64,000 nucleotides of DNA, from assembly GCF_963975415.1 (NCBI RefSeq), contig NZ_CAXBGN010000008.1, positions 124,001 to 188,000 of the forward strand, in the 5' to 3' direction. Below the pieces are notes generated by a model. The model was not told the DNA's origin, made no database searches, and worked only from the letters and a program-made list of their open reading frames with translations. The stretch is from Kriegella sp963975415 (GTDB lineage: Bacteria > Bacteroidota > Bacteroidia > Flavobacteriales > Flavobacteriaceae). This document shows, piece by piece, positions 26,334 through 35,862 of the stretch. The position numbers and the translations under genes were made by a program. The stretch's first letter is position 1; every line of letters starts with the position of its first letter.

Positions 26334-26714
26334 CTAAGAAGTTATATTTAGTTTCTCGAAAATACCGGCGAACTCAGATTTTAGCTTATGGTCGTCAATA
26401 GGTTTGTGAATGATATGGATAGGCTTGGTTTTTTTAGCTCTTTCCAAGGTAGATTCATCTGAATTCCCTGTAATAAATATAACAGGTATTTTATATTTTT
26501 CGTAAATTATCTGGGAGGTTTCAATGCCATCTCTGCTCCCTGAAATACCTATATCTAAGAGTATTAAATTTGGTTTGTTCGCTTCTATAAAATCAAGTGC
26601 ATCTTCACTATTATCGACAGTATTTGCAACCTCATGACCCATATCCGTTATGATACTTTCTAAAAACATTTGAATAATAAAATTATCTTCAATAATCAAA
26701 ACTTTTAATTGCAT
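26334..26714 (-). CDS. Single-domain response regulator (receiver only)
   Basis: A protein of 126 residues from the ATG at 26714, which gives MQLKVLIIEDNF. The receiver signature is complete: the acidic pair in IIEDN, phospho-acceptor Asp54 in ILLDIGISGS, Thr in VIFITGNSD and Lys in IIHKPIDD. There is no output domain. It starts five bases after the stop of the HisKA_2 kinase gene, so it is almost certainly that kinase's partner. The frame also opens upstream at 26735, but that would overlap the kinase gene. Confidence 0.9.
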   Translation of the reverse strand: MQLKVLIIEDNFIIQMFLESIITDMGHEVANTVDNSEDALDFIEANKPNLILLDIGISGSRDGIETSQIIYEKYKIPVIFITGNSDESTLERAKKTKPIHIIHKPIDDHKLKSEFAGIFEKLNITS

Positions 26715-26718
26715 TGGC

Positions 26719-28287
26719 CTACGATGTTTGCTCAATTTCTTGAAAGGTTATAATATAGTGGGTTCCTTGTTTAGAGTTATCTTTTTCAATATTGCCCCTG
26801 AGCTGCAATGCCAATTTGTGAATCAGCTTCAATCCGAGCGATACCGTATTTCTAAAATTGATATCATCGGGAAAACCTGCACCATTGTCTCCTATGCGTA
26901 ATATAAAATTTGGATATTTCAATTTCCTGACTTCTATTGAAATAATTCCTTCTCCATTTTCGAATCCATATTTCAACGAGTTGGTAACTATTTCGTTGAT
27001 AAGAAGCCCGAGTGGTATCGAGGTGTCGATATTTAAAAATAAATCATCTGCATCAATTCTGTGCTCAATTTGATTTTTTGAGCCCTTCATAGATGTAATC
27101 AATGTGCCGACCAATTGATGAAGATATTCCCCATAATTAATTCGGCTAAGGTCACTATTTTTATAGAGCATTTCATGAACTATGGCCATTGAATTAATAC
27201 GGTATTGACCGTATCTAAAAAGCCCTTTAACTTGGTCATCTTCAATAAAACTTGATTGAAGGCTTAATAAACTGGTGATTATCTGCAAGTTGTTTTTGAC
27301 TCTATGATGTATTTCCTTTAATAACGTATTTCTTTCCAACAAGCGAAGTTCCGAGGTTTCGTTAAGGGCGGTGATGTACTTGTTTTTTTGATAAAGTGAA
27401 TATATAATGATGAGGAAAACCAGAATGCTTAACGTTAAAATCGCTGCGGTTTTGAATATTGAAAACTTATAATTGTTATAATCACTGTCAATTGCTGAAA
27501 AATCGGGCTTTGTATAAATTGTCCAGTTATGGGCTCCATCAAAATTTACTGATTTGGATAAATATACTGGATTGCCTTTATCGTTTACTTCAGTCAAATC
27601 TGTTTTTGAAGTCGAAAATTGAACTTCATCATCATGATAAAACACTTCGTTATCGGCATTGAGTAGGCCAATATCTAAATCGCTGAAGTTTTTGAGCCAA
27701 TTATTGACGTTAAAATTTAAACCAACGATTCCTTTCAGATTATCTTCAGAAAAAACTGGCGTGAAAAATCGAATTGTGGGTCTATAGGGTACTTCGACTT
27801 TGCCGTTTTCGACATTGAAATCGAGACTCGAAATAAAAACCTCCCCAGATGCCAATTTTATTGTTTCTTTAAAATAGTAGCGCTCTCCTTTATGCTGTAA
27901 TTGGCTATCTGGTAAAATAGTGATGCTGTCATTTCTGTTATCGACCCTAATAACTTCTTTCCCATTGAGGTCAATATACCTAGCTTGAAAATAGTTGTCC
28001 TCTATTTCCAGAAATCGTAAAAACTTTAAGGCGGAGAGATTCGTCGGTTGCTTTGTTTTGAAATCAAGTTCAATCAGGTCCTTAATAAACAAAATGTCTT
28101 TCTTGCTTATGTTATAGAGCTTGTGAAGCCGATCTTCACCATCGGTTAACCGATTGTTGGCCTTTATGTTCGCAACAAGTGTAATGTTTTTATGATAGGT
28201 TTTAATACGCTCAAAAGCGTTGTACCAGAGTAATATTGTGGAAATCAAAAATATGGCACTTGCCGTAATTGTTATTCTTTTGCCCAT
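26719..28287 (-). CDS. Membrane sensor histidine kinase, HisKA_2 type with dCache-like sensor
   Basis: A protein of 522 residues with a transmembrane helix (about 7-24), a large extracytoplasmic domain (about 30-270) of dCache appearance, and a second helix (about 280-298). It ends in a HisKA_2 dimerisation domain with the phospho-accepting His in EIHHRVKNNLQ (about 327-328) and an ATPase domain (GLLINEIVTNSLKYGF, IGDNGAGFP, SLGLKLIHKLALQL). HisKA_2/HWE-type kinases often pair with lone receivers, as seen here. The signal is unknown. The 290-bp spacer upstream contains a small TTCTATT/AATAGAA hairpin at 28346-28366. Confidence 0.9.
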   Translation of the reverse strand: MGKRITITASAIFLISTILLWYNAFERIKTYHKNITLVANIKANNRLTDGEDRLHKLYNISKKDILFIKDLIELDFKTKQPTNLSALKFLRFLEIEDNYFQARYIDLNGKEVIRVDNRNDSITILPDSQLQHKGERYYFKETIKLASGEVFISSLDFNVENGKVEVPYRPTIRFFTPVFSEDNLKGIVGLNFNVNNWLKNFSDLDIGLLNADNEVFYHDDEVQFSTSKTDLTEVNDKGNPVYLSKSVNFDGAHNWTIYTKPDFSAIDSDYNNYKFSIFKTAAILTLSILVFLIIIYSLYQKNKYITALNETSELRLLERNTLLKEIHHRVKNNLQIITSLLSLQSSFIEDDQVKGLFRYGQYRINSMAIVHEMLYKNSDLSRINYGEYLHQLVGTLITSMKGSKNQIEHRIDADDLFLNIDTSIPLGLLINEIVTNSLKYGFENGEGIISIEVRKLKYPNFILRIGDNGAGFPDDINFRNTVSLGLKLIHKLALQLRGNIEKDNSKQGTHYIITFQEIEQTS

Positions 28288-28578
28288 CTAATCGTTTAGG
28301 ATAACTCTTTTTATCTATTTCGAATATTCCTGTCCACTATTCGAATTCTATTCTTTAAAAATAGAAGAGTTTCAAAGTTAATATATTGTAAGTTAATTAC
28401 TACCAAAAAAATAACATAATTATTGGTATATTTTGAAAAAATGGAGGAATTCATACGATAATTCGTTTTTTTTTCAAGACTGAATAAAGTCTTGGTTGTT
28501 AAAAAAAAATGTACATGGGCATTGTAATTCGTTTGAAATTGTAACATTCATCTTTTTCAAAAATTAGAACTTGTCAAT

Positions 28579-29472
28579 ATGTCAATTCATATTTCTGAAA
28601 AACGGGTCGGGGTTCTCTTTGCTATTTTGGGGGTTGTTTTATTCTCAACAAAGGCTGTAATGGTAAAAATCGCCTATGGCTATGGAGTCGACCACCTAAG
28701 CCTGCTTTTGTTTCGGATGATTTTTGCGGTGCCAGTGTATGTGATTATCGCCTTTTGGAAGAAGCCTTTAAACCCGAAACAGATTCAAAGAAAAGACTTT
28801 CTTTGGCTTGTCTTTTTTGGAGTAGTGGGGTATTACTTAGCTAGTTTGTTTGATTTCATGGGGTTACAACATATCAAGGCCGGACTCGAACGTATTATTT
28901 TGTTTGTCTACCCGACTATTGTAGTTCTCTTGTCTTGGGTAGTTTTTAAGAAAAAGATTACAAAGACCCAAGCTGTGGCCATTGCTATTACATATATCGG
29001 AGTTATCGTCATCTTCTCGAACGAAATGGGAGTGAACAGCGGGCAAAAAGTACTTTGGGGCGGTTTTTTAGTCTTCCTAAGCGCCATAACATATGCAGCA
29101 TATTTAGTGGGGAGCGGATGGTTGATTCCAAAATTTGGGGTAATGCAATTTACCTCCTATGCGATGATCGTCTCGACCTTTTGTGTTGTTGTTCACTACT
29201 TGTTGGTTAGTGACCTTGATATTTTTCGGTTTTCATGGGAAGTTTACCTTTTAGGTTGCGCCATGGCCTTTTTTGCAACATTGCTACCTTCGTTTTTGGT
29301 CTCTGCGGCAATTGAGCGTTTGGGTGCATCCACTTTTTCTATATTCGGAAGCCTTGGTCCAGTATCGACCATTATTCTCGCCTATCTATTTATTGGTGAA
29401 CAAATCACATTAATTCAATTATTTGGTATGCTTGTCGTTATTGGGGGGGTTGCATTTGTTTCAAAAAAATAA
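28579..29472 (+). CDS. EamA-family (DMT superfamily) transporter
   Basis: A protein of 297 residues with ten predicted helices in two EamA repeats. The first repeat begins VGVLFAILGVVLFSTKAVMVKIAY and includes GLQHIKAGLERIILFVYPTIVVLLSW. The second begins WGGFLVFLSAITYAAYLVG and includes GASTFSIFGSLGPVSTIILAYLFIGE. The paired APL/SLxPV-like helices are characteristic of metabolite exporters. The substrate cannot be inferred. It diverges from the HisKA_2 kinase gene. Confidence 0.88.
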   Translation: MSIHISEKRVGVLFAILGVVLFSTKAVMVKIAYGYGVDHLSLLLFRMIFAVPVYVIIAFWKKPLNPKQIQRKDFLWLVFFGVVGYYLASLFDFMGLQHIKAGLERIILFVYPTIVVLLSWVVFKKKITKTQAVAIAITYIGVIVIFSNEMGVNSGQKVLWGGFLVFLSAITYAAYLVGSGWLIPKFGVMQFTSYAMIVSTFCVVVHYLLVSDLDIFRFSWEVYLLGCAMAFFATLLPSFLVSAAIERLGASTFSIFGSLGPVSTIILAYLFIGEQITLIQLFGMLVVIGGVAFVSKK

Positions 29473-29566
29473 CTTTGTTTTGTAGACTAGGGTGTCAGAA
29501 AAAAAGGTTTTCTTTACCTAAGAAGATAGTTTTGGGTTTGTTTGGCTATCAGCAAACCCCTTATTT

Positions 29567-29574
29567 TAACTTTG
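29567..29574 (+). promoter_or_regulatory. Candidate -7 element for the parE-parC operon
   Basis: TAACTTTG matches TAnnTTTG, 74 bp before the parE ATG. TTTG at 29541-29544 lies 22 bases upstream, slightly longer than the usual spacing. Confidence 0.4.
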
Positions 29575-29648
29575 TTAATTACTTTCCTTATCGCACATTT
29601 TGATTATTGCATTAGAATTTTATATTAGCAGAAGTAAACCCTAATTGT

Positions 29649-31502
29649 ATGGCAGAATCGCAATATACCGAAGATAATATTCGGTCGCTTGATTGGAAAG
29701 AACACATTCGTTTGCGCCCGGGAATGTATATTGGAAAATTGGGCGACGGTTCTTCGGCCGATGATGGTATTTATATCCTTTTAAAAGAAACTATAGACAA
29801 CTGTATTGACGAATTCGTCATGGGGGCCGGAAAAACTATAGAAATTTCCATCCAAGGGGAAAGGGTCATCGTTCGTGATTACGGTCGTGGCATTCCATTG
29901 GGTAAAGTTGTTGATGTAGTTTCAAAAATGAACACAGGGGGCAAGTACGATTCACGTGCCTTTAAGAAATCTGTAGGTCTGAATGGCGTTGGTACCAAAG
30001 CTGTCAATGCGCTATCTAGTTATTTCAGGGTCGAAAGTACCCGTGAGGGCAAATCAAAATCGGCAGAGTTTGAAATCGGTGAATTAAAGGATGAGGAACT
30101 TTTAGAGGAAACCACACGGAGACGTGGTACCAAGGTTACTTTTATTCCCGACGAAACTATATTTAAAAAGTATAAGTTCAGAAACGAGTATGTCGAGCGC
30201 ATGCTTAAAAATTATGTATACTTAAACCCAGGGTTAAGTATTCTTTTTAATGGGGAAAGATTTTATTCTGAAAACGGATTGAAAGATTTGTTAGAGGATA
30301 ATAATAACAAGGATGATATGCTCTACCCTGTAATTCATTTGAAAGGGGAAGATATCGAAGTGGCCATTACCCATAGTAAAACACAATATAGTGAAGAATA
30401 CCATTCGTTCGTAAATGGCCAGCATACCACTCATGGTGGTACCCACCAGTCGGCCTTTAGGGAAGCATTGGTGAAAACAGTGCGCGACTTTTACGGAAAG
30501 AATTATGATGCTTCAGATATTCGTAAGTCGGTCATATCGGCAATTTCCATTAAGGTGATGGAGCCTGTGTTCGAAAGTCAGACGAAAACCAAGTTGGGGT
30601 CAACCGATATGGGGGGTGATTTTCCTACCGTACGCACATATATTAATGATTTCATCGGGAAGTATCTTGACAATTATTTGCATAAAAATCCTGAAACTGC
30701 CGATAAATTACAGCGTAAAATCATGATGGCCGAAAAGGAGCGGAAAGAGCTTTCGGGCATAAGGAAATTGGCCCGTGATCGCGCAAAAAAGGCCAACTTG
30801 CATAACAAGAAGTTACGTGATTGTAGAGTCCATTTAGGCGATATGAAGCACGACCGAAGGCTAGAAAGTACCTTATTTATTACTGAGGGTGATTCGGCTT
30901 CAGGTTCGATAACAAAATCACGGGACGTAAATACCCAGGCAGTTTTTAGTCTGCGTGGAAAACCTTTGAATTCGTACGGTATGTCTAAAAAAATCGTATA
31001 CGAAAATGAGGAATTCAATTTGCTTCAAGCGGCCCTCAATATTGAAGAATCGATGGAAGATCTTCGGTATAATAATATTGTTATCGCTACCGATGCCGAT
31101 GTTGATGGTATGCATATTCGATTGTTGTTGATTACTTTCTTTCTCCAGTTTTTTCCTGAGCTAATAAAGGAGAACCATTTGTATATTCTGCAAACCCCTT
31201 TGTTTCGTGTGCGCAACAAGAAAGAAACGATATATTGTTATAGCGAGGATGAGCGAAGAGATGCTATCGGAAAGCTTTCGGGAAAACCAGAAATAACGCG
31301 TTTTAAGGGGTTGGGGGAAATATCTCCGGATGAATTCAAACACTTTATTGGAGGTGATATTCGATTGGAGCCAGTGATGCTCGATAAAGCCATGTCGATA
31401 GAAGAATTATTGAATTTCTATATGGGTAAAAATACACCGGATCGGCAAGAGTTTATTATTAACAATCTTAAAGTAGAGATTGATTTAATAGAAAATAATT
31501 AA
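29649..31502 (+). CDS. parE: DNA topoisomerase IV subunit B
   Basis: A protein of 617 residues, the ATPase subunit of a type IIA topoisomerase. The GHKL ATP site is seen in LKETIDNCIDEF, VRDYGRGIPLGKV and VGLNGVGTKAVNALS. The TOPRIM domain has TEGDSASGS and ATDADVDGMHIRLLL. The C-terminal GDIRLEPVMLD and GKNTPDRQEFI segments complete the family pattern. It is 31 bp upstream of the A subunit gene. The short length and pairing with a gene directly downstream fit parE better than gyrB, which is normally elsewhere in Flavobacteriaceae. Confidence 0.93.
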   Translation: MAESQYTEDNIRSLDWKEHIRLRPGMYIGKLGDGSSADDGIYILLKETIDNCIDEFVMGAGKTIEISIQGERVIVRDYGRGIPLGKVVDVVSKMNTGGKYDSRAFKKSVGLNGVGTKAVNALSSYFRVESTREGKSKSAEFEIGELKDEELLEETTRRRGTKVTFIPDETIFKKYKFRNEYVERMLKNYVYLNPGLSILFNGERFYSENGLKDLLEDNNNKDDMLYPVIHLKGEDIEVAITHSKTQYSEEYHSFVNGQHTTHGGTHQSAFREALVKTVRDFYGKNYDASDIRKSVISAISIKVMEPVFESQTKTKLGSTDMGGDFPTVRTYINDFIGKYLDNYLHKNPETADKLQRKIMMAEKERKELSGIRKLARDRAKKANLHNKKLRDCRVHLGDMKHDRRLESTLFITEGDSASGSITKSRDVNTQAVFSLRGKPLNSYGMSKKIVYENEEFNLLQAALNIEESMEDLRYNNIVIATDADVDGMHIRLLLITFFLQFFPELIKENHLYILQTPLFRVRNKKETIYCYSEDERRDAIGKLSGKPEITRFKGLGEISPDEFKHFIGGDIRLEPVMLDKAMSIEELLNFYMGKNTPDRQEFIINNLKVEIDLIENN

Positions 31503-31533
31503 TTATAAACCAAACTAATACGAATTCTTCTTT

Positions 31534-34218
31534 ATGGAAGATAATGAAGAACTGAACAATTTACAGAACGAAAACACCGACGATTCCAACGAGGCGCTTA
31601 CCCGCATTTCAGGAATGTACAAAGATTGGTTTTTAGATTATGCTTCCTACGTTATTTTGGAGCGGGCGGTACCCGCTATCGAAGATGGCTTTAAGCCAGT
31701 ACAGCGCAGAATTATGCATTCCCTCAAAGATCTCGATGATGGTAGGTATAATAAAGTTGCAAATGTGGTAGGGCATACCATGCAGTATCACCCCCACGGT
31801 GATGCGAGTATTGCCGACGCAATGGTGCAAATTGGCCAAAAAGATCTATTGATAGATACACAGGGGAACTGGGGTAATATTTTGACCGGGGATCGTGCTG
31901 CGGCTTCGAGGTATATTGAAGCACGACTTTCAAAATTTGCCCTTGAGGTAGTTTTTAGCCCTAAGATAACAGAGTGGCAGTCGTCTTATGACGGGCGAAA
32001 GAAGGAGCCGGTAAACCTGCCAGTGAAATTTCCATTGTTATTGGCTCAGGGAGCCGAAGGTATTGCAGTAGGACTTTCCACAAAAATACTTCCACATAAC
32101 TTTGTCGAACTGATTGAGGCCTCGATTAAACATTTGAAAGGCCAACGTTTTAAGTTGTTCCCTGATTTTCCAACAGCTGGTATTATCGACATAGCCAACT
32201 ATAACGATGGCCTTCGAGGTGGTAAGGTTCGGGTGCGTGCTAAAATTTCACAGTATGATAAAAGTACCCTGGTAATTAATGAAATACCCTACGGTACAAA
32301 TACCTCTACTTTAATAGACTCCATCCTAAAAGCTAATGACAAAGGAAAGATAAAAATTAAAAAAATTGAGGATAATACGGCGGCGGAGGTTGAAATTCTG
32401 GTGCATCTTCCAAATGGTATATCGCCTGATAAAACCATCGATGCCTTGTATGCTTTCACCTCATGTGAATCGTCAATTTCGCCCTTAGGGTGTATTATTG
32501 AGGATAATAAACCCCTTTTTATCGGGGTTACCGAAATGTTACAACGATCCACCGATGCCACGGTAGAGTTACTGAAACAAGAGCTTGAAATTCAATTGGC
32601 GGAACTTGAAGAACAGTGGCATTTCGCTTCATTGGAACGTATATTTATAGAAAATCGCATCTATCGAGATATAGAAGAAGAAGAAACTTGGGATGGGGTC
32701 ATAAAAGCTATTGATAAGGGACTTAAGCCTTATACCGAACATCTGAGAAGAGCGGTAACCGAAGAAGATATAGTGCGATTAACTGAAATTCGCATCAAAA
32801 GAATTTCAAAATTTGATTTGGGCAAGGCTCAAGAAAATTTAGATAACCTCGAAAGAAAAATAGCTGAAGTAAAGCATCATTTGGCAAACTTGGTGGATTT
32901 TGCCATCGACTATTTCAAAAATCTTAAAGAGACCTATGGAAGAGGTCGGGAGCGCAAATCTGAAATTAGGGTTTTTGATGATATCGAGGCTACCAAAGTG
33001 GTGATACGAAACACAAAACTTTATGTAAACCGTGAAGAAGGCTTTGTGGGCACATCGCTTCGTCGTGATGAATATGTTACCGATTGCAGTGACATCGATG
33101 ATATCATTGTCTTTACGAAAGATGGGCACATGATGGTTACTAAGGTTGATGCGAAGACCTTTGTAGGAAAGAATATTCTTTATGTGGCCGTGTTCAAGAA
33201 AAAAGATAAACGTACCATCTATAATATGATTTATAAAGATGGAAAAGGAGGGCCTACACATATCAAACGTTTCGCTGTTACTAGTATAACGAGAGACAGG
33301 GCTTATGAACTGGGTACAGGAAAAGCGGGTACCGATGTACTGTATTTCTCGGCAAACCCCAACGGGGAAGCCGAGGTCGTGACGGTAAATCTTCGCCAAG
33401 TGGGGAGTATAAAAAAATTGAAATGGGATATTGATTTTGCCGATGTGCTTATCAAGGGAAGAGCATCGAAAGGAAACATTGTTACGAAGTATTCGGTAAA
33501 ACGAATTGAATTGAAAGAAAAAGGGTTGTCTACTTTAAAACCTCGAAAATTGTGGTTTGATGATACTGTACAACGATTGAATATAGATGGCAGGGGTGAA
33601 CTTTTAGGGGAATTCACCAGTGAAGACCGTCTGTTGGTCATAAATCCGAACGGTACGGTTAAAACCCTTATCCCAGAACTGACTCTTCGTTTTGATGATG
33701 AGATGATAGTGTTGGAAAAATGGGTGCCGAAAAAGCCGCTAACGGCCATATATTGGGAAGGGGATAAGGAACTATTTTATGTGAAACGCTTTTTGGTCGA
33801 TAATCCTGATAAGGAAGAAAATATTATTACCGATCATCCGAAGTCTTATTTAGAAGCTGTTTTTACCGATTATCGACCGCGAGCCGAAGTGGTCTATGCT
33901 AAAAAAAGAGGGCAGGATAGAAAGGAGAATTTAGAATTGGATCTAGAAGAGTTTATTTCTGTAAAGGGCATTGGTGCCATGGGCAATCAACTGACCAAAG
34001 AAAAAGTGCTTGAAATTAACGCCATGGAACCCTTGCCTTATGAATTGCCGGAAGTTCCTAAAACAGAGGATATTGAAGTGGTTGAGGAAGAAAATATAAC
34101 TTCCGATAAGAATACTGAAGCATCGAATCATAACACGAATCAGGCCAGATCAAGTGCAGCCGGAGATGAAGAAGGTGACGAAGAAGGTGACGGCGAAGGG
34201 CAGACAACCTTATTTTAA
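31534..34218 (+). CDS. parC: DNA topoisomerase IV subunit A
   Basis: A protein of 894 residues. The catalytic Tyr127 lies in AAASRYIEARLS. The quinolone-region helix has GDASIADAMVQI after HTMQYHPHG. The breakage-reunion domain is followed by a coiled coil and a C-terminal beta-propeller-like domain (about 500-800) without a clear GyrA box, consistent with ParC. The last 40 residues form a low-complexity acidic tail (GDEEGDEEGDGEG) ending in QTTLF. It follows parE closely and is followed after four bases by mscL. It decatenates chromosomes together with ParE. Confidence 0.93.
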   Translation: MEDNEELNNLQNENTDDSNEALTRISGMYKDWFLDYASYVILERAVPAIEDGFKPVQRRIMHSLKDLDDGRYNKVANVVGHTMQYHPHGDASIADAMVQIGQKDLLIDTQGNWGNILTGDRAAASRYIEARLSKFALEVVFSPKITEWQSSYDGRKKEPVNLPVKFPLLLAQGAEGIAVGLSTKILPHNFVELIEASIKHLKGQRFKLFPDFPTAGIIDIANYNDGLRGGKVRVRAKISQYDKSTLVINEIPYGTNTSTLIDSILKANDKGKIKIKKIEDNTAAEVEILVHLPNGISPDKTIDALYAFTSCESSISPLGCIIEDNKPLFIGVTEMLQRSTDATVELLKQELEIQLAELEEQWHFASLERIFIENRIYRDIEEEETWDGVIKAIDKGLKPYTEHLRRAVTEEDIVRLTEIRIKRISKFDLGKAQENLDNLERKIAEVKHHLANLVDFAIDYFKNLKETYGRGRERKSEIRVFDDIEATKVVIRNTKLYVNREEGFVGTSLRRDEYVTDCSDIDDIIVFTKDGHMMVTKVDAKTFVGKNILYVAVFKKKDKRTIYNMIYKDGKGGPTHIKRFAVTSITRDRAYELGTGKAGTDVLYFSANPNGEAEVVTVNLRQVGSIKKLKWDIDFADVLIKGRASKGNIVTKYSVKRIELKEKGLSTLKPRKLWFDDTVQRLNIDGRGELLGEFTSEDRLLVINPNGTVKTLIPELTLRFDDEMIVLEKWVPKKPLTAIYWEGDKELFYVKRFLVDNPDKEENIITDHPKSYLEAVFTDYRPRAEVVYAKKRGQDRKENLELDLEEFISVKGIGAMGNQLTKEKVLEINAMEPLPYELPEVPKTEDIEVVEEENITSDKNTEASNHNTNQARSSAAGDEEGDEEGDGEGQTTLF

Positions 34219-34222
34219 CCAA

Positions 34223-34654
34223 ATGAAAAACTTCTTTCAAGAATTTAAGAAATTTGCAGTCAAGGGTAATATGGTCGACATGGCCATTGGTATAATTATT
34301 GGTACCGCTTTTAATAATGTGGTGAATGTTTTGGTTAAAAAGGTAGTTATGCCCCCTTTGTCGTTAATGACCGATGATGTGCACTTTACCAATTGGAAGT
34401 TGATTTTGAGAGCGGCGCATGGCGATGTCGTTGAAGTTGCAATTGGCTATGGAGAATTGATAGAGGTATTGATTGATTTCATAATAATCGCATTGACTAT
34501 TTTTGTAGTCTTGAAATTTATGAATCGATTTAGGAATAAGGCGGAGAATCCGGATAATCTCGAAGTAGAAACTCCAAAGAATATTGAACTTCTTTCAAAT
34601 ATGGAGAAATTGATGAAAGAACAAAATGAACTTATTAAAAAGAAATGGCAGTAA
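34223..34654 (+). CDS. mscL: Large-conductance mechanosensitive channel MscL
   Basis: A protein of 143 residues from the ATG at 34223, four bases after the parC stop; the frame extends into parC but the family start MKNFFQEFKKFAVKGNMVDMAIGIIIG fixes this site. The first helix contains the pore Gly-rich GIIIGTAFNNVV. A periplasmic loop follows, then the second helix (LIDFIIIALTIFVVLKFMN) and a charged cytoplasmic helix (MEKLMKEQNELIKKK). It forms a homopentamer that opens under membrane tension to release solutes. Its tight spacing to parC suggests co-transcription, an unusual pairing without an obvious functional link. Confidence 0.95.
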   Translation: MKNFFQEFKKFAVKGNMVDMAIGIIIGTAFNNVVNVLVKKVVMPPLSLMTDDVHFTNWKLILRAAHGDVVEVAIGYGELIEVLIDFIIIALTIFVVLKFMNRFRNKAENPDNLEVETPKNIELLSNMEKLMKEQNELIKKKWQ

Positions 34655-34768
34655 ATACCGTTCATCGATCGAAAACATAGTCATTAAGGTTAAAATTGGC
34701 CCAATTGAACGACAATTGCTTATTTAGCCGTTAATATTGCTATCTTTAACCAAATTTTTTTACTCGAA

Positions 34769-35725
34769 ATGGATCTTACCAACCCCTTGGTGTACGGCGT
34801 ACCCTGTTTTATAGCATTTATCTTATTGGAAATCACCTATAGCAAGACCCATGGGGATGATCATTTGTATGTCTGGAAAGACTTATTCGCAAGTGGGTTC
34901 ATGGGAGTCGGTTCTGCTATTATCGGACCTTTGTTCAAGGTGATTTTTGCTATTGTTTTGTTTGATTACACCTATGAATTGTTCAACCCTATGGTTGATG
35001 GTGTTCGTACCAATATAATGGGGTATGAGTCTTTTAGTTATGCTTGGTACGTTTGGTTGCTCTGTCAGCTTGCTGATGACTTTACGTATTACTGGTTTCA
35101 TCGTGCGAACCATGAAGTACGTATTTTATGGGCTGCTCACATTGTACACCATTCGTCAGATAACTTTAATTTAGGTACGGCGGTTCGCAATGGTTGGTTT
35201 ACGATTTTATATAAGCCTTTGTTTTATATGTGGATGCCGGCCTTAGGCTTCCCACCGGAAATGGTCGTGGTGTGTTTAGGTATAGAGGCGTTATGGCAAT
35301 TTCAACTACATTCTGTATATGTCCCTAAGATGGGGTGGATCGAAAAAGTTTTCAATACACATACCATGCACCAAGTACACCATGCGCAAAATGTGGAATA
35401 TTTAGATAAGAACCATGGGGGGTTTTTAAATATTTTCGATAAAATTTTCGGAACTTGGAAAGAGTTGGATGATGATATTGACGTAAAATACGGAGTCATC
35501 CATTCACCCGATTCCTATAATCCCATTGTTATTCTAACCCATGAATTTAAGGATATTTGGAAGGATGTAAAAAAGGTTAAAAAGTTTTCTCACAAGCTGA
35601 TGTATATTTTTGGGCCTCCAGGATGGAGCCATGATGGCTCAACAATGACGGTAAAGCAACAGCAGCGTTTATACCGTGAACAGAAACTAAAGAATCCTGA
35701 AATGGCCTATAGCAGGCCGAATTGA
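34769..35725 (+). CDS. Sterol desaturase / fatty acid hydroxylase family protein
   Basis: An integral membrane di-iron enzyme of 318 residues. The His clusters are HRANH (111-115), HIVHH (124-128) and HTMHQVHH (198-205), with His181 between, matching the family pattern HxxxH, HxxHH, HxxHH. Helices flank them at about 10-22, 48-68, 92-108 and 147-175. In bacteria such proteins hydroxylate or desaturate sterols, hopanoids, carotenoids or fatty acids at the inner membrane. The substrate is not evident from the neighbours. The gene is convergent with the GH31 gene. Confidence 0.9.
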   Translation: MDLTNPLVYGVPCFIAFILLEITYSKTHGDDHLYVWKDLFASGFMGVGSAIIGPLFKVIFAIVLFDYTYELFNPMVDGVRTNIMGYESFSYAWYVWLLCQLADDFTYYWFHRANHEVRILWAAHIVHHSSDNFNLGTAVRNGWFTILYKPLFYMWMPALGFPPEMVVVCLGIEALWQFQLHSVYVPKMGWIEKVFNTHTMHQVHHAQNVEYLDKNHGGFLNIFDKIFGTWKELDDDIDVKYGVIHSPDSYNPIVILTHEFKDIWKDVKKVKKFSHKLMYIFGPPGWSHDGSTMTVKQQQRLYREQKLKNPEMAYSRPN

Positions 35726-35862
35726 TTTTCCGGTTAGTGGCAAATCCAATCCTGGTTATTGTGTAAGAGGTGAAATAATCTGTTTTTTTTGATGAATAGG
35801 TTTCAGGTCACTTTTTGCCCGTAAAGACTGCACACGACTTTTCTACATTTTAGCATGCTTCC

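Noticed and set aside
32839..33399. Minus-strand frame of 186 codons inside the topoisomerase region
   Set aside because: It is antisense to parC with no start context or family resemblance.
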